Source: an uncultured Alistipes sp. (lineage in GTDB: Bacteria; Bacteroidota; Bacteroidia; Bacteroidales; Rikenellaceae). Taken from it: DNA of 64,000 nt. The notes under the pieces are model-generated. The model was given only the letters and a program-made list of their open reading frames with translations, was not told the DNA's origin and made no database searches. This document shows, in pieces, positions 9,014 to 17,394 of this stretch (the stretch's first letter is position 1; each line of letters starts with the position of its first letter). A program made the position numbers and the translations under genes. The stretch covers positions 62,001 through 126,000 of the forward strand of contig CAPXWY010000002.1 in the NCBI GenBank assembly GCA_948736885.1, read 5' to 3'.

Positions 9014-10327
9014 TTAGAAAAGCGAGCCGTTTTCGGGCTCCTCCTTGGCGGCGGCCTTCTCCTCGCTCAACACCTTCTTGCGGCCGCCGGCATGGTGGAC
9101 GACGAACTTGGAGTTGCGGGCCTGGTAGGCGGGCCGGGAAAGCAGCTCCTCGATGTTGCTGTAGCGCGTGGACCTGGCACCGAGCACGACCTGCTCGGGA
9201 GTGCGCACCGCCGGTTTGGCGGGTGCCAGGGGCTTGATGGGCTCCAGCACGGGCGCTGCGGGGTCGGCCGCGCCGACAGGCTGCACGGTCCGGGCCGGGG
9301 GAATGACCTGCGTGAGACCTTCGCGGGAACTCTCCTCGAAACCGGTAGCGATGATGACCAGCTCGATGGCATTGCCCAGCTGGGGTTTGACACCCGTACC
9401 CCAGATGATGTTGGCATCGTGAACGACGCCGGCGTCGTCCTTCACGCTGGCATGGGCCTGGATGTAATGCAGGATGGTGTTGAGCTCGTCGGACATGAGC
9501 TCGTCGGAACCCGACACCGAGATATGGAGAAGGATGTTCTTGGCTCCGGAGATAAGGTTGTGATCCAGGAGCGGCGACTGAAGCGATGCCTTGGCCACCG
9601 CCTCGGCGCGGTCCTCGCCCTCGGCCGTGGCGACGGCCATGTGGGCGCGGCCGGAGTTGCGCATGACCTTGGAGACATCGGCGAAGTCGACGTTGACGAT
9701 GTCGCTGGGCACGGTGATGATCTCGGCGATGCCTTTGGCCGCGGAGGCCAGAATGTCGTCGGCCTTGCCGAACGCCTGTTTGAGCGACAGGCGGCCGTAG
9801 ATTTCGAGGATGCTTTCGTTGTTGATGATGAGCAGCGAATCGACGTTCTCCCGCAGCTCCTCGATACCACGGAAAGCCTGCTCGTAGCGGATCTTGCCCT
9901 CGACGGCCAACGGCGAGGTGACGATGGCGACGACGAGGATTCCCATCTCGCGGGCCAGCTTGGCGATGACGGGCGAAGCGCCCGTACCGGTGCCGCCGCC
10001 CATTCCGGCCGTGATGAAGACCATGCGTGTGCCGGCCGCCTCGAAGTGCTGCCGCACGTCGGGCAGGGTTTCGACGGCAGCCCGCCGGCCGTTCTCGGGA
10101 TCATTGCCGGCTCCGAGACCCTCGGCGCCGAGACGTATTTTGGTCTCCACGGGGCTCTTGTCCAAAGCCTGCTGGTCGGTGTTGCAGACCATGAACGACA
10201 CGCCGCGGATGCCGAGGCTCCACATGTGGTTGACGGCATTGCCGCCGGCACCGCCGACACCCACCACGGTGATAATCGACCGCTCGTCGCGCGGCGCTCT
10301 GATCTCCGACATAAATTCGTCTGTCAT
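9014..10327 (-). CDS. ftsZ: Cell division GTPase FtsZ
   Basis: Tubulin-like protein that polymerises at midcell. The GTP-binding signature GGGTGTG is at residues 110-116, preceded by the N-terminal VVGVGGAGGNAV loop. The globular domain ends near residue 330. A linker of about 80 residues rich in Pro and Ala follows, then a charged tail ending in EEPENGSLF. The usual conserved FtsA-binding peptide with a central proline is not obvious at the extreme C-terminus, which is common in Bacteroidota. ATG at 10327 is used; Met6 is an alternative. The gene follows ftsA after 110 bp that hold a 13-bp direct repeat. Confidence 0.97.
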   Translation of the reverse strand: MTDEFMSEIRAPRDERSIITVVGVGGAGGNAVNHMWSLGIRGVSFMVCNTDQQALDKSPVETKIRLGAEGLGAGNDPENGRRAAVETLPDVRQHFEAAGTRMVFITAGMGGGTGTGASPVIAKLAREMGILVVAIVTSPLAVEGKIRYEQAFRGIEELRENVDSLLIINNESILEIYGRLSLKQAFGKADDILASAAKGIAEIITVPSDIVNVDFADVSKVMRNSGRAHMAVATAEGEDRAEAVAKASLQSPLLDHNLISGAKNILLHISVSGSDELMSDELNTILHYIQAHASVKDDAGVVHDANIIWGTGVKPQLGNAIELVIIATGFEESSREGLTQVIPPARTVQPVGAADPAAPVLEPIKPLAPAKPAVRTPEQVVLGARSTRYSNIEELLSRPAYQARNSKFVVHHAGGRKKVLSEEKAAAKEEPENGSLF

Positions 10328-10373
10328 AAGGCTATCGAAAGACGGAAAACGCGTTTCCGCCGAACTTGTTTAA

Positions 10374-10403
10374 ACTTGTTGATCGCACACACTTGTTGAT
10401 CGC
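10374..10403. repeat. Direct repeat upstream of ftsZ
   Basis: ACTTGTTGATCGC occurs exactly twice, at 10374-10386 and 10391-10403, 17 bp apart. A third partial copy (AACTTGTTT) lies just before it. The repeats sit 47-76 bp upstream of the ftsZ start in the ftsA-ftsZ spacer and could be an operator or a leader element; no regulator is known. Confidence 0.5.
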
Positions 10404-10437
10404 GCATTCGCATCGGTGGCGGCCGGGCTCCCGGGCA

Positions 10438-12057
10438 TCAGATCTCCTCGTCGTCGGCCCCTTCGCCGTCGAAACCGGCCACGCTGCCCACCACCTTCTT
10501 GAAGATCGAGCTCCAGTCGCGCTTGCGGCGCGGCCCGATCACCACGGGTTCCTCCTCCTCGGGTTCGGGCGGCACGAAGCCCTGCCGGGGCATGGGCTCG
10601 GGTTGCGCGGGCGCCTGAGGACGTACGGGCTGCACCGACGGCCGCGAGGGCGGAACGGGTGCGGCGGCCTGGGACTGCTGAGCCGGTGAAGGTTGCACGG
10701 GCCGCACGGGTGCGGTCCGGACACCCGGCACTGCCTGCGGCTGTGCGGTCCGGGGCTGCCGGGGTTGCGGCTGAGGCTGCGGAACCGGCGGAACGGGGCC
10801 CCGCGGCGGAACGGCAGCGGCGGAACGGGGATCGGAAACGGGGACGTGCGCCCGTCCCGACGCAGCGGTCTGGGCGGGCGTCGAGGCATGCTCGACAACG
10901 GCGCAGGCACCCTGCTCGGCACCCTTGATCAGAATGCCGACGGCCGTAGCGAAAGCAGGATCGGCCACGAAGTCGATCGAGGCATCGTCGATCCCGACGT
11001 CGGGCAGCGCGACGCGCACTTCCATCTGGGTGACGCGGCGGAACAGCTCGTCGAGGTCTTTCAGCGCAGCGGAACCGCCGGTGAGGACGATTCCGTAGGA
11101 GAGTTTGGAGGCATAGCCCGAATCCTTGATCTCCTGCATCACGAACTCGGCGATGTCGGTGGCGCGCGCCTCGATGACGGTGGCGAGGTTTTTCAGCAGA
11201 ATATCCTTGGCGTCGCGCGTGGTGCGGCCGTTGACACGGATAAGTTTGTCCTCGGGCGCAAGCTCGGAGACGGCCGAACCGTACTTGCGCTTGAGGTTCT
11301 CGATGTGCTTCTCGGGCACGCCCATGGCGCGGATGTCGCGGTTGATGGCCGAAGCGCCCATGGGGATGGAGACGGTATAGCGGACGACGTTGCGGTAGTA
11401 GACCGTGACGTCGGTGACGCCGGCGCCGAGGTCGACGACAGCGACGCCCTCCTCCATCTCCTCGGGCTGCAGGATGGCGGCAGGGGTGGCCAGCGCATCG
11501 GCGAAGACGCCGAGCATCCTGATGCTCAGACGCTTGAGCGCCATATCAAGACGCTGCACAGGCGTCTTGTGGCAGAGGATGAAGTTGAAGGTGGAAGAGA
11601 GCTTCTTGCCGAACGAGCCGACAGGGTTCTTGACCTCCTGATTGTCGTCGACCACATAGTTCTGCGGGATGCGCTCCATGATGGTCTCGTCGTCGGGAGC
11701 CTGGACGTTGCGCATGCGGTCGAACAGCGACTCGACATCCTTCTGGTTGACGCCCGTCTGATGATCGGAGACGAAGACATGGTCGGTATGGCGCGCGCAC
11801 CGCACGAAATCGCCCGAGATGCCGGCATAGGCCTCGGTGATCCGGATGCCCAGCTGCGCCTCGACCTCGGAGACCGCATCGCGGATGGCCCGGCTGACCA
11901 GCTCGATGTTGTCGATGCGCCCGGCATTGACTCCCTCCACGGGCTTCGAGACGATGGCCGCGACACGGAGCGGGCCCCCGTCGCACGTCTCGCCGACGGC
12001 GACGACCACGGACGACGAACCCAGATCGACGGCTACGATATAGTTTTTTCTTTCCAC
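10438..12057 (-). CDS. ftsA: Cell division protein FtsA
   Basis: Actin-fold membrane anchor for FtsZ. Phosphate-1 motif VAVDLGSSS is at the N-terminus; the 1C SHS2-like insertion and phosphate-2 motif VVDLGAGVTDV follow, with a later adenosine loop LTGGSA. A Pro/Gln-rich linker of roughly 110 residues (many PQ and PV pairs) comes next, and then a basic amphipathic stretch RKRDWSSIFKKVVG before an acidic tail. This suits the membrane-targeting helix, although it is not at the extreme end. I start it at the GTG at 12057, because longer readings in this frame run antisense-like through ftsQ. It follows ftsQ after 11 bp. Confidence 0.95.
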   Translation of the reverse strand: MERKNYIVAVDLGSSSVVVAVGETCDGGPLRVAAIVSKPVEGVNAGRIDNIELVSRAIRDAVSEVEAQLGIRITEAYAGISGDFVRCARHTDHVFVSDHQTGVNQKDVESLFDRMRNVQAPDDETIMERIPQNYVVDDNQEVKNPVGSFGKKLSSTFNFILCHKTPVQRLDMALKRLSIRMLGVFADALATPAAILQPEEMEEGVAVVDLGAGVTDVTVYYRNVVRYTVSIPMGASAINRDIRAMGVPEKHIENLKRKYGSAVSELAPEDKLIRVNGRTTRDAKDILLKNLATVIEARATDIAEFVMQEIKDSGYASKLSYGIVLTGGSAALKDLDELFRRVTQMEVRVALPDVGIDDASIDFVADPAFATAVGILIKGAEQGACAVVEHASTPAQTAASGRAHVPVSDPRSAAAVPPRGPVPPVPQPQPQPRQPRTAQPQAVPGVRTAPVRPVQPSPAQQSQAAAPVPPSRPSVQPVRPQAPAQPEPMPRQGFVPPEPEEEEPVVIGPRRKRDWSSIFKKVVGSVAGFDGEGADDEEI

Positions 12058-12068
12058 GCTTGAATCTG

Positions 12069-13169
12069 TTATTTCCTGCAAACCACCTGGTCGTTGTATC
12101 TCAAATCTATCGTGCGGAACTCCTCCCACCCGATGCGCGAAAGGCCGCCCCGGTAGAAGCGCATGAGCTTGTCGAACTTGCGCTCCGCATCCTCCAGCCG
12201 GCCGAAGCGGACGGTATGGCGGCCGCTGCGCGGCACGAGATCTATTTCGAGGGCCCCGGCAGGGGTCGTGCGGGCCACGATCTGCACCACTTCCGACCTC
12301 CAGAACGCATCGCTTTCGACACTCTCCACAAAGGTAAGGAGTTTCGCGAAATCTTCGTAGCTTTTCTCCAACTTTTTTTGCCGCAGGCGTTCCTGTTCCT
12401 GCCGGCGGGCCAGCGCATCGATCTCCTGCCCGATAAGGCGGGCTTCGTAGCGGTAGCTGCGCCGCAGGATCGCTTTCTCGCGCCGCAGTTCGGCCACGCG
12501 CCGTTCGAAATCGCCCGCCGACTCGAAACGCCACCACTGCCGCTTGATGCGGCGCCTGCGAAGCTGGGCGATGCGGCGGTCGTTCTCGATCTCGCGCTGG
12601 TAGAGAGGATACTTCTCCTTCTCCAGCGCGGCGATGCGCTCCGCAATGCGGGCGATCTCGGCGTCGACGCACTCCCTCACGCTGCCCGTATGCCCCTTGG
12701 GAAACGGCGGTGCGTAGCTGCCCGTGACAACGGGCACGTAGAGCGACGAGCCCTTCGGAGCCGGAAACACGTAGCCTTCGGCCGTGACATACGAATCGAC
12801 GCCGTCGGTCCGCAGCCGCAGCAGGGGCTGGCGCTGCTTGATCGTGATACGCAGGGTGCCCGCATAGTCGACGTAGGCGACCGCACTGCTCACGAAGCCG
12901 TTGCGGGCGATCAACCCTTCGAGCGCCGGCAGATCGACAGCATCAACAGCCGTGCCGATCGTGGCCGTGCCGCTGCGCCCGATCCACTCGCGCACCCGGG
13001 CCGACGACACCAGACAGCCGCGCGACGAGCTGTCGGCCACCTCTATTTCGAGCCGTTCGACCAGCCGGCCCGACCGGGCGCGGCGCGCCGAAAGGGCAGC
13101 GAAAAGCAGATAACCGCCGACGAGCACCCACAAAAGGGTCAGCAGCGTGTATCGGAGCGTACGGGACAT
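12069..13169 (-). CDS. ftsQ: Cell division protein FtsQ with a large helical insertion
   Basis: Bitopic divisome protein. It has a short cytoplasmic end, one membrane helix (about residues 6-26), a POTRA-like region (about 38-112) and the beta domain ending in IDLRYNDQVVCRK, the hallmark of Bacteroidota FtsQ. The protein has 366 residues, against about 240-280 usual. The excess is a block at roughly 164-272, between YVPVVTG and the segment leading to SDAFWRSEVVQI, made almost only of Glu, Arg, Lys, Ala and Leu and predicted to be helical or coiled coil. It sits between murC and ftsA in the usual order, 65 bp after the murC stop. Confidence 0.93.
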   Translation of the reverse strand: MSRTLRYTLLTLLWVLVGGYLLFAALSARRARSGRLVERLEIEVADSSSRGCLVSSARVREWIGRSGTATIGTAVDAVDLPALEGLIARNGFVSSAVAYVDYAGTLRITIKQRQPLLRLRTDGVDSYVTAEGYVFPAPKGSSLYVPVVTGSYAPPFPKGHTGSVRECVDAEIARIAERIAALEKEKYPLYQREIENDRRIAQLRRRRIKRQWWRFESAGDFERRVAELRREKAILRRSYRYEARLIGQEIDALARRQEQERLRQKKLEKSYEDFAKLLTFVESVESDAFWRSEVVQIVARTTPAGALEIDLVPRSGRHTVRFGRLEDAERKFDKLMRFYRGGLSRIGWEEFRTIDLRYNDQVVCRK

Positions 13170-13234
13170 GGATCGTTCGGAATCAGTTCAGCATGAATGT
13201 CTGGGTTGTTATGTTGCGGCTTGCGGCGCCCGCT

Positions 13235-14617
13235 TCAGCTTTTGGCTTTCAGTTTTTCGGCCAGCGCATCGCAGCAGGCGTCGATGTTGCCGGCGCCGAA
13301 GCTCACGACGACGTCGGTCGCCATGGCGGCGACCTCGTCGGCCAGCCGGTCGCGCCCGACGATGCGGCAGGGAACCGTCACCCGCTCGGCGATGATCTCC
13401 GACACGACGCCCGGAATGGGCTCCTCGCGCGCCGGGTAGATGGGCAGCAGCACCGCCTCGTCGGCCAGCGACAGCGCCTCGGCGAACTCTGCGTAGAAGT
13501 CGCGCGTGCGGGTGTAGAGGTGGGGTTGGAAGAGCGCCGTGACCTTGCGTCCGGGGAACATCTTGCGCACCGACGCGAGCGTGGCGGCCAGCTCGCGCGG
13601 ATGATGGGCATAGTCGTCCATGTAGACCTGGCGCGGCGTGTTGACGTAGAACTCGAAGCGCCGCTTGACGCCCGAGAACGACGCCAGCGCCTCGCGGAGC
13701 CTGTCGGCGTCGAAGCCGCCTTTGTCGGCCTGCGCGGCGCACCACACGGCGGCACAGGCAGCCACGGCATTCTCGATGTTGACCCACCCGGGGATGCCCA
13801 GCGTGCATCCCTCGACCGCCCCGCCGGGCGTCACGAGATCGAAACGGTAGTAGCCGCCCTCCAGCAACCGGATATTGCGGGCATAGAAGTCGCAGGGCGT
13901 ATCGTAGGCATAGCGGTAGATGCGGATGGAGGGGTTGTCGAGCCGCAGGTCGACTCCCTGCTTGATGACGAGCGCACCGCCGGGCCGGATCTGCCGCACG
14001 AACTGCGAAAAAGCCTCCTTGACGGCTTCGTGCGTGCCGTAGATGTCGAGGTGGTCGGCATCGGCCGAGGTAATCACGGCCACGTCGGGAAAGAGACGCA
14101 GGAACGAACGGTCGAACTCGTCGGCCTCGACAGCAAGCCGGTTGCCGGAGCCGAGCACAAGGTTGCCGCCGAAATTCTTGGAAATACCGCCCAGAAAGGC
14201 CGATCCGCCGCCCGTGACTCCACGGTTGAGCCATGCCACGAGCGTAGAGGTGGTGGTTTTGCCATGGGTGCCGGCGACGGCCATCACGTACTTGCCCTCG
14301 GCCAGGTGACCCAGCATCTGCGAACGCTTCTCGACGGTGAAGCCGTGTTCGCGGAAGTAACGCAGCTCGCTGTGCTCCTGCGGGACAGCCGGAGTGTAGA
14401 CCACGATCGTGTCGTGCGGATCGAGAAATTCTTCGGGAACGGCCCGTATGTCGTCATCATAATGCACCGAGGCCCCTTCGGCCTCCAGTTCGGCGGTCAG
14501 ACGCGAGGGGGTGCGGTCGTAGCCGGCCACACGTTTGCCCACGTGCAGAAAATAGCGGGCCAGGGCGCTCATGCCGATGCCCCCGATGCCCAGAAAATAG
14601 ACTTTCGAAAACTCCAT
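13235..14617 (-). CDS. murC: UDP-N-acetylmuramate--L-alanine ligase
   Basis: Adds L-alanine to UDP-MurNAc, the first cytoplasmic peptide step of peptidoglycan synthesis, using ATP. The N-terminal nucleotide-sugar domain has VYFLGIGGIGMSALA, the central ATP loop is VAGTHGKTTT (114-123), and the C-terminal ligase domain includes the DDYAHHPREL histidine motif. At 460 residues it has normal length. It begins one base after the murG stop, so the two are certainly cotranscribed. Confidence 0.97.
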   Translation of the reverse strand: MEFSKVYFLGIGGIGMSALARYFLHVGKRVAGYDRTPSRLTAELEAEGASVHYDDDIRAVPEEFLDPHDTIVVYTPAVPQEHSELRYFREHGFTVEKRSQMLGHLAEGKYVMAVAGTHGKTTTSTLVAWLNRGVTGGGSAFLGGISKNFGGNLVLGSGNRLAVEADEFDRSFLRLFPDVAVITSADADHLDIYGTHEAVKEAFSQFVRQIRPGGALVIKQGVDLRLDNPSIRIYRYAYDTPCDFYARNIRLLEGGYYRFDLVTPGGAVEGCTLGIPGWVNIENAVAACAAVWCAAQADKGGFDADRLREALASFSGVKRRFEFYVNTPRQVYMDDYAHHPRELAATLASVRKMFPGRKVTALFQPHLYTRTRDFYAEFAEALSLADEAVLLPIYPAREEPIPGVVSEIIAERVTVPCRIVGRDRLADEVAAMATDVVVSFGAGNIDACCDALAEKLKAKS

Positions 14618-14618
14618 G

Positions 14619-15725
14619 CTACAACAATTTGACTATTTCGTCGACAATCTCTTCCGCCGCCCGGGGCCGGGCCAGCCGTTCGAGGTTGGCGCTCATGCGG
14701 CGCAGCGCCCCGGGGTCGGACAGCAGTTCCAGCGCCCGCGGCATCGCTTCGGTTCGGCATTCGGCATCGGGCACGAGCACGGCGGCCCCCTCCGACACGA
14801 GCGCCTGGGCATTCTTGGTCTGGTGGTCCTCAGCGACGTTGGGCGAAGGCACGAACAACACAGGCTTGGCGACCAGACAGAGCTCCGACACCGTACCGGC
14901 GCCGGACCGCGACACGACGAGGTCGGCCGCGGCATAGGCCAGGTCCATGCGCTCGATGAAAGCGCCCTGCCAGATGCCGGGCACAGGATGGGCGACAAGG
15001 AACTCGCGCATCTCGCGCTCGTAGTATTTGCCCGTCTGCCAGATGACCTGCACGGGAGCCGGCGCACCCTCGAGCGAAAGGATCCACGCCTTCATCATCT
15101 CGTTGAGCGAACGCGTTCCGAGCGACCCTCCGACCACCAGAATCACCGGCTTGTCGGGACCGAACCCGTAGTGGGCCAGCGCCTCGGCCCGGCCGGCGCC
15201 CTCCTTGGAAAAACGCCCCCGCAGGGGATTGCCTGTCAGCACGATGCGGTCGGCCGGGAAGAAACGTTCCATGCCCTCGTAGGCGGTGCAGATGCAGCAC
15301 GCGCGGCGAGCCAGAATCTTGTTTGTCACGCCGGCATAGGAATTCTGCTCCTGGATGAGCGTCGGCACGCCCATGCGCTGGGCGGCCCACAGCACGGGCG
15401 CGCTGGCATAGCCGCCGAATCCCACGACGGCATCGGCGCGGAAGTCGCGGATGGTCTTGCGGGCCCGGCGGATGCTGCGCCACACCTTGAAGGGCACCAG
15501 CAGGTTGCGCCACTCCAGACGGCGCTGCAAGCCCGCGATGGGGAGCCCGACGATGCGGTAACCCAAGGCGGGGACCTTCTCCATCTCCATCTTGCCCTCG
15601 GCTCCCACGAAAAGGAGTTCGACCCCGTCGCCCAGACGGCGTTCGAGCGCTTCGGCGACCGCTACGGCCGGGTAGATGTGGCCGCCCGTACCGCCGCCCG
15701 AGAGAATGATATGTTTCGGTTGCAT
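14619..15725 (-). CDS. murG: Undecaprenyl-diphospho-muramoylpentapeptide N-acetylglucosaminyltransferase
   Basis: Converts lipid I to lipid II at the inner face of the cytoplasmic membrane (GT28, GT-B fold). The glycine-rich loop SGGGTGGHIYPA is at residues 9-20, a second glycine loop VVGGSLGTR follows mid-protein, and the UDP-GlcNAc pocket is in SRSGAGTVSEL. I use ATG 15725; a GTG two codons upstream is possible. It follows comM after a 115-bp spacer in which I see no promoter. murD, mraY and ftsW, which normally precede murG, are not here. Confidence 0.96.
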   Translation of the reverse strand: MQPKHIILSGGGTGGHIYPAVAVAEALERRLGDGVELLFVGAEGKMEMEKVPALGYRIVGLPIAGLQRRLEWRNLLVPFKVWRSIRRARKTIRDFRADAVVGFGGYASAPVLWAAQRMGVPTLIQEQNSYAGVTNKILARRACCICTAYEGMERFFPADRIVLTGNPLRGRFSKEGAGRAEALAHYGFGPDKPVILVVGGSLGTRSLNEMMKAWILSLEGAPAPVQVIWQTGKYYEREMREFLVAHPVPGIWQGAFIERMDLAYAAADLVVSRSGAGTVSELCLVAKPVLFVPSPNVAEDHQTKNAQALVSEGAAVLVPDAECRTEAMPRALELLSDPGALRRMSANLERLARPRAAEEIVDEIVKLL

Positions 15726-15840
15726 GATCACAATGCTATTTCGATTGGTTCTCCTGAAAATCGGGGTTTCTTGCCCAACGCGAGGTCGAGGAAGATCTTC
15801 ACCCGCGCCGGAAAAGATTATGTCGGTTCGGTTTCATGTT

Positions 15841-17379
15841 CTATTTTCCCCAGTTCTCGCGGTCGAGCGACCGGTAGTTGATCGCTTCGGCCACATCGAG
15901 CGGTTCGATCCGTTCGCGGCCCGCCAGGTCGGCGATCGTGCGCGCGACTTTCAGAATGCGGTCGTAGGCACGGGCCGAGAGCGACAACCGCTGCATGGCC
16001 TGCTCCAGCAGCGCGGCCGACGCGGCGTCGAGCCGGCAATGCTCGCGCAACATGGCGGCATTCATCATGGCGTTGGTGTGCACCCCGCCGCACCCCTCGA
16101 AACGCCGGCGCTGCACCTCGCGGGCCCGGCAGACCCGTTCGCGCACTGCGGCGCTCGATTCGCCCGGCGCGGCATCGGCCAGCTCGGAAGGCGGCACGGG
16201 CGTCACCTCGATGTGCATGTCGATGCGGTCGAGCAGCGGCCCCGAAATGCGGCCCATGTAGCGGTGCACGGCGCCCGCCGAGCAGGTGCACTCCTTGGCG
16301 GGATGGTTGTAGTAGCCGCACGGGCACGGATTCATGGCGGCGACCAGCGTGAAGTTAGCCGGATACTGCACCCTGTAACGCGCCCGGGCCACCGTAATGC
16401 GTTTCTCTTCCAGCGGCTGCCGCAGCACCTCCAGCGCGCTGCGCCCGAACTCGGGCAGCTCGTCGAGAAAGAGGATGCCGTTGTGCGCCAACGACACTTC
16501 GCCCGGATGGGGCGACTGCCCTCCGCCGATCAGCGCCACCTGCGAAACCGTGTGGTGCGGGGCCCGGAACGGCCGCTGCGACAAAAGTCCCCCGCTGCCG
16601 GCCAACCCGGCCACGGAGTGTATCTTGGTGGTCTCCAACGCCTCGTCGGCCGAGAGCGGCGGCAGGATGGAGGGCATGCGGCGCGCAAGCATCGTCTTGC
16701 CCGAACCGGGCGAACCGATCATCAGCACGTTGTGCCCGCCCGCCGCAGCGATCTCCAGCGCACGTTTGACATGCGGCTGGCCCTTGACATCGGCGAAATC
16801 CTCATCGTAGCGTCCCGGCCGGTGCGGCAAGGCTTCGAAAACGGGCGCTTCGGCCGGAGCCGCATCCGTTTCACCGTTGAGCAGGGCGATCACTTCGCGC
16901 AGGCTCCCCACTCCGTAAACCTGCACCCCCTCCACGACGGCCGCTTCGGCGGCATTGGCCTGCGGAACGACCAGGCGGGGGATGCCCTCGCGGCGCGCCC
17001 CGACAGCGACAGGCAGAATGCCCCGCACGGGTTTGACCGAACCGTCGAGCGACAGCTCGCCGACGAAAAGGGTGTCGGCCACGCTCGCCGGCGCGACGCG
17101 CTCCGTAGCGGCGAGAATGCCCACGGCAATAGGGAGATCGAAAGCGGCTCCCTCCTTGCGCAGATCGGCCGGTGCGAGGTTGACGACCGTCTTGCGGCAT
17201 GCCATCCGCTCGCCCGAATTCTCGAAAGCGGCACGTATGCGCTCCTCGCTCTCCTTGACAGCGTTGTCGGGCAGCCCGACCAGCGAAAGGCCCATGCCTC
17301 CCCCGGCGATGTTGACCTCGACGGTCACCGTCACGGCGTCGATCCCGACGACTGCCCCGGCATAAGTGCGCACGAACAT
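15841..17379 (-). CDS. comM: ComM/YifB family Mg-chelatase-like AAA+ ATPase
   Basis: The N-terminal Lon-substrate-like ChlI domain (residues 1-125, LVGLPDNAVKESEER), the central AAA+ module with Walker A GSPGSGKT (222-229) and LDELPEF Walker B, and a C-terminal Mg_chelatase_C helical bundle are in family order. A four-cysteine motif (CPCGYY, KECTC) follows Walker B, as usual. ComM is a hexameric helicase that promotes branch migration during integration of transformed DNA in Vibrio and Acinetobacter; a role here is inferred. It starts 15 bp after the dnaB stop. Confidence 0.94.
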   Translation of the reverse strand: MFVRTYAGAVVGIDAVTVTVEVNIAGGGMGLSLVGLPDNAVKESEERIRAAFENSGERMACRKTVVNLAPADLRKEGAAFDLPIAVGILAATERVAPASVADTLFVGELSLDGSVKPVRGILPVAVGARREGIPRLVVPQANAAEAAVVEGVQVYGVGSLREVIALLNGETDAAPAEAPVFEALPHRPGRYDEDFADVKGQPHVKRALEIAAAGGHNVLMIGSPGSGKTMLARRMPSILPPLSADEALETTKIHSVAGLAGSGGLLSQRPFRAPHHTVSQVALIGGGQSPHPGEVSLAHNGILFLDELPEFGRSALEVLRQPLEEKRITVARARYRVQYPANFTLVAAMNPCPCGYYNHPAKECTCSAGAVHRYMGRISGPLLDRIDMHIEVTPVPPSELADAAPGESSAAVRERVCRAREVQRRRFEGCGGVHTNAMMNAAMLREHCRLDAASAALLEQAMQRLSLSARAYDRILKVARTIADLAGRERIEPLDVAEAINYRSLDRENWGK

Positions 17380-17394
17380 GGAGCGACCCCGGAT

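Noticed and set aside
10760..10940. Pro/Gln-rich C-terminal region of FtsA as a sign of frameshift
   Set aside because: The frame stays open, the composition is typical of a disordered linker, and a plausible amphipathic helix follows it.
12058..12672. N-terminal extension of the ftsA frame
   Set aside because: It runs through ftsQ in another frame and has Arg/Pro-rich shadow composition. The FtsA fold begins at GTG 12057.
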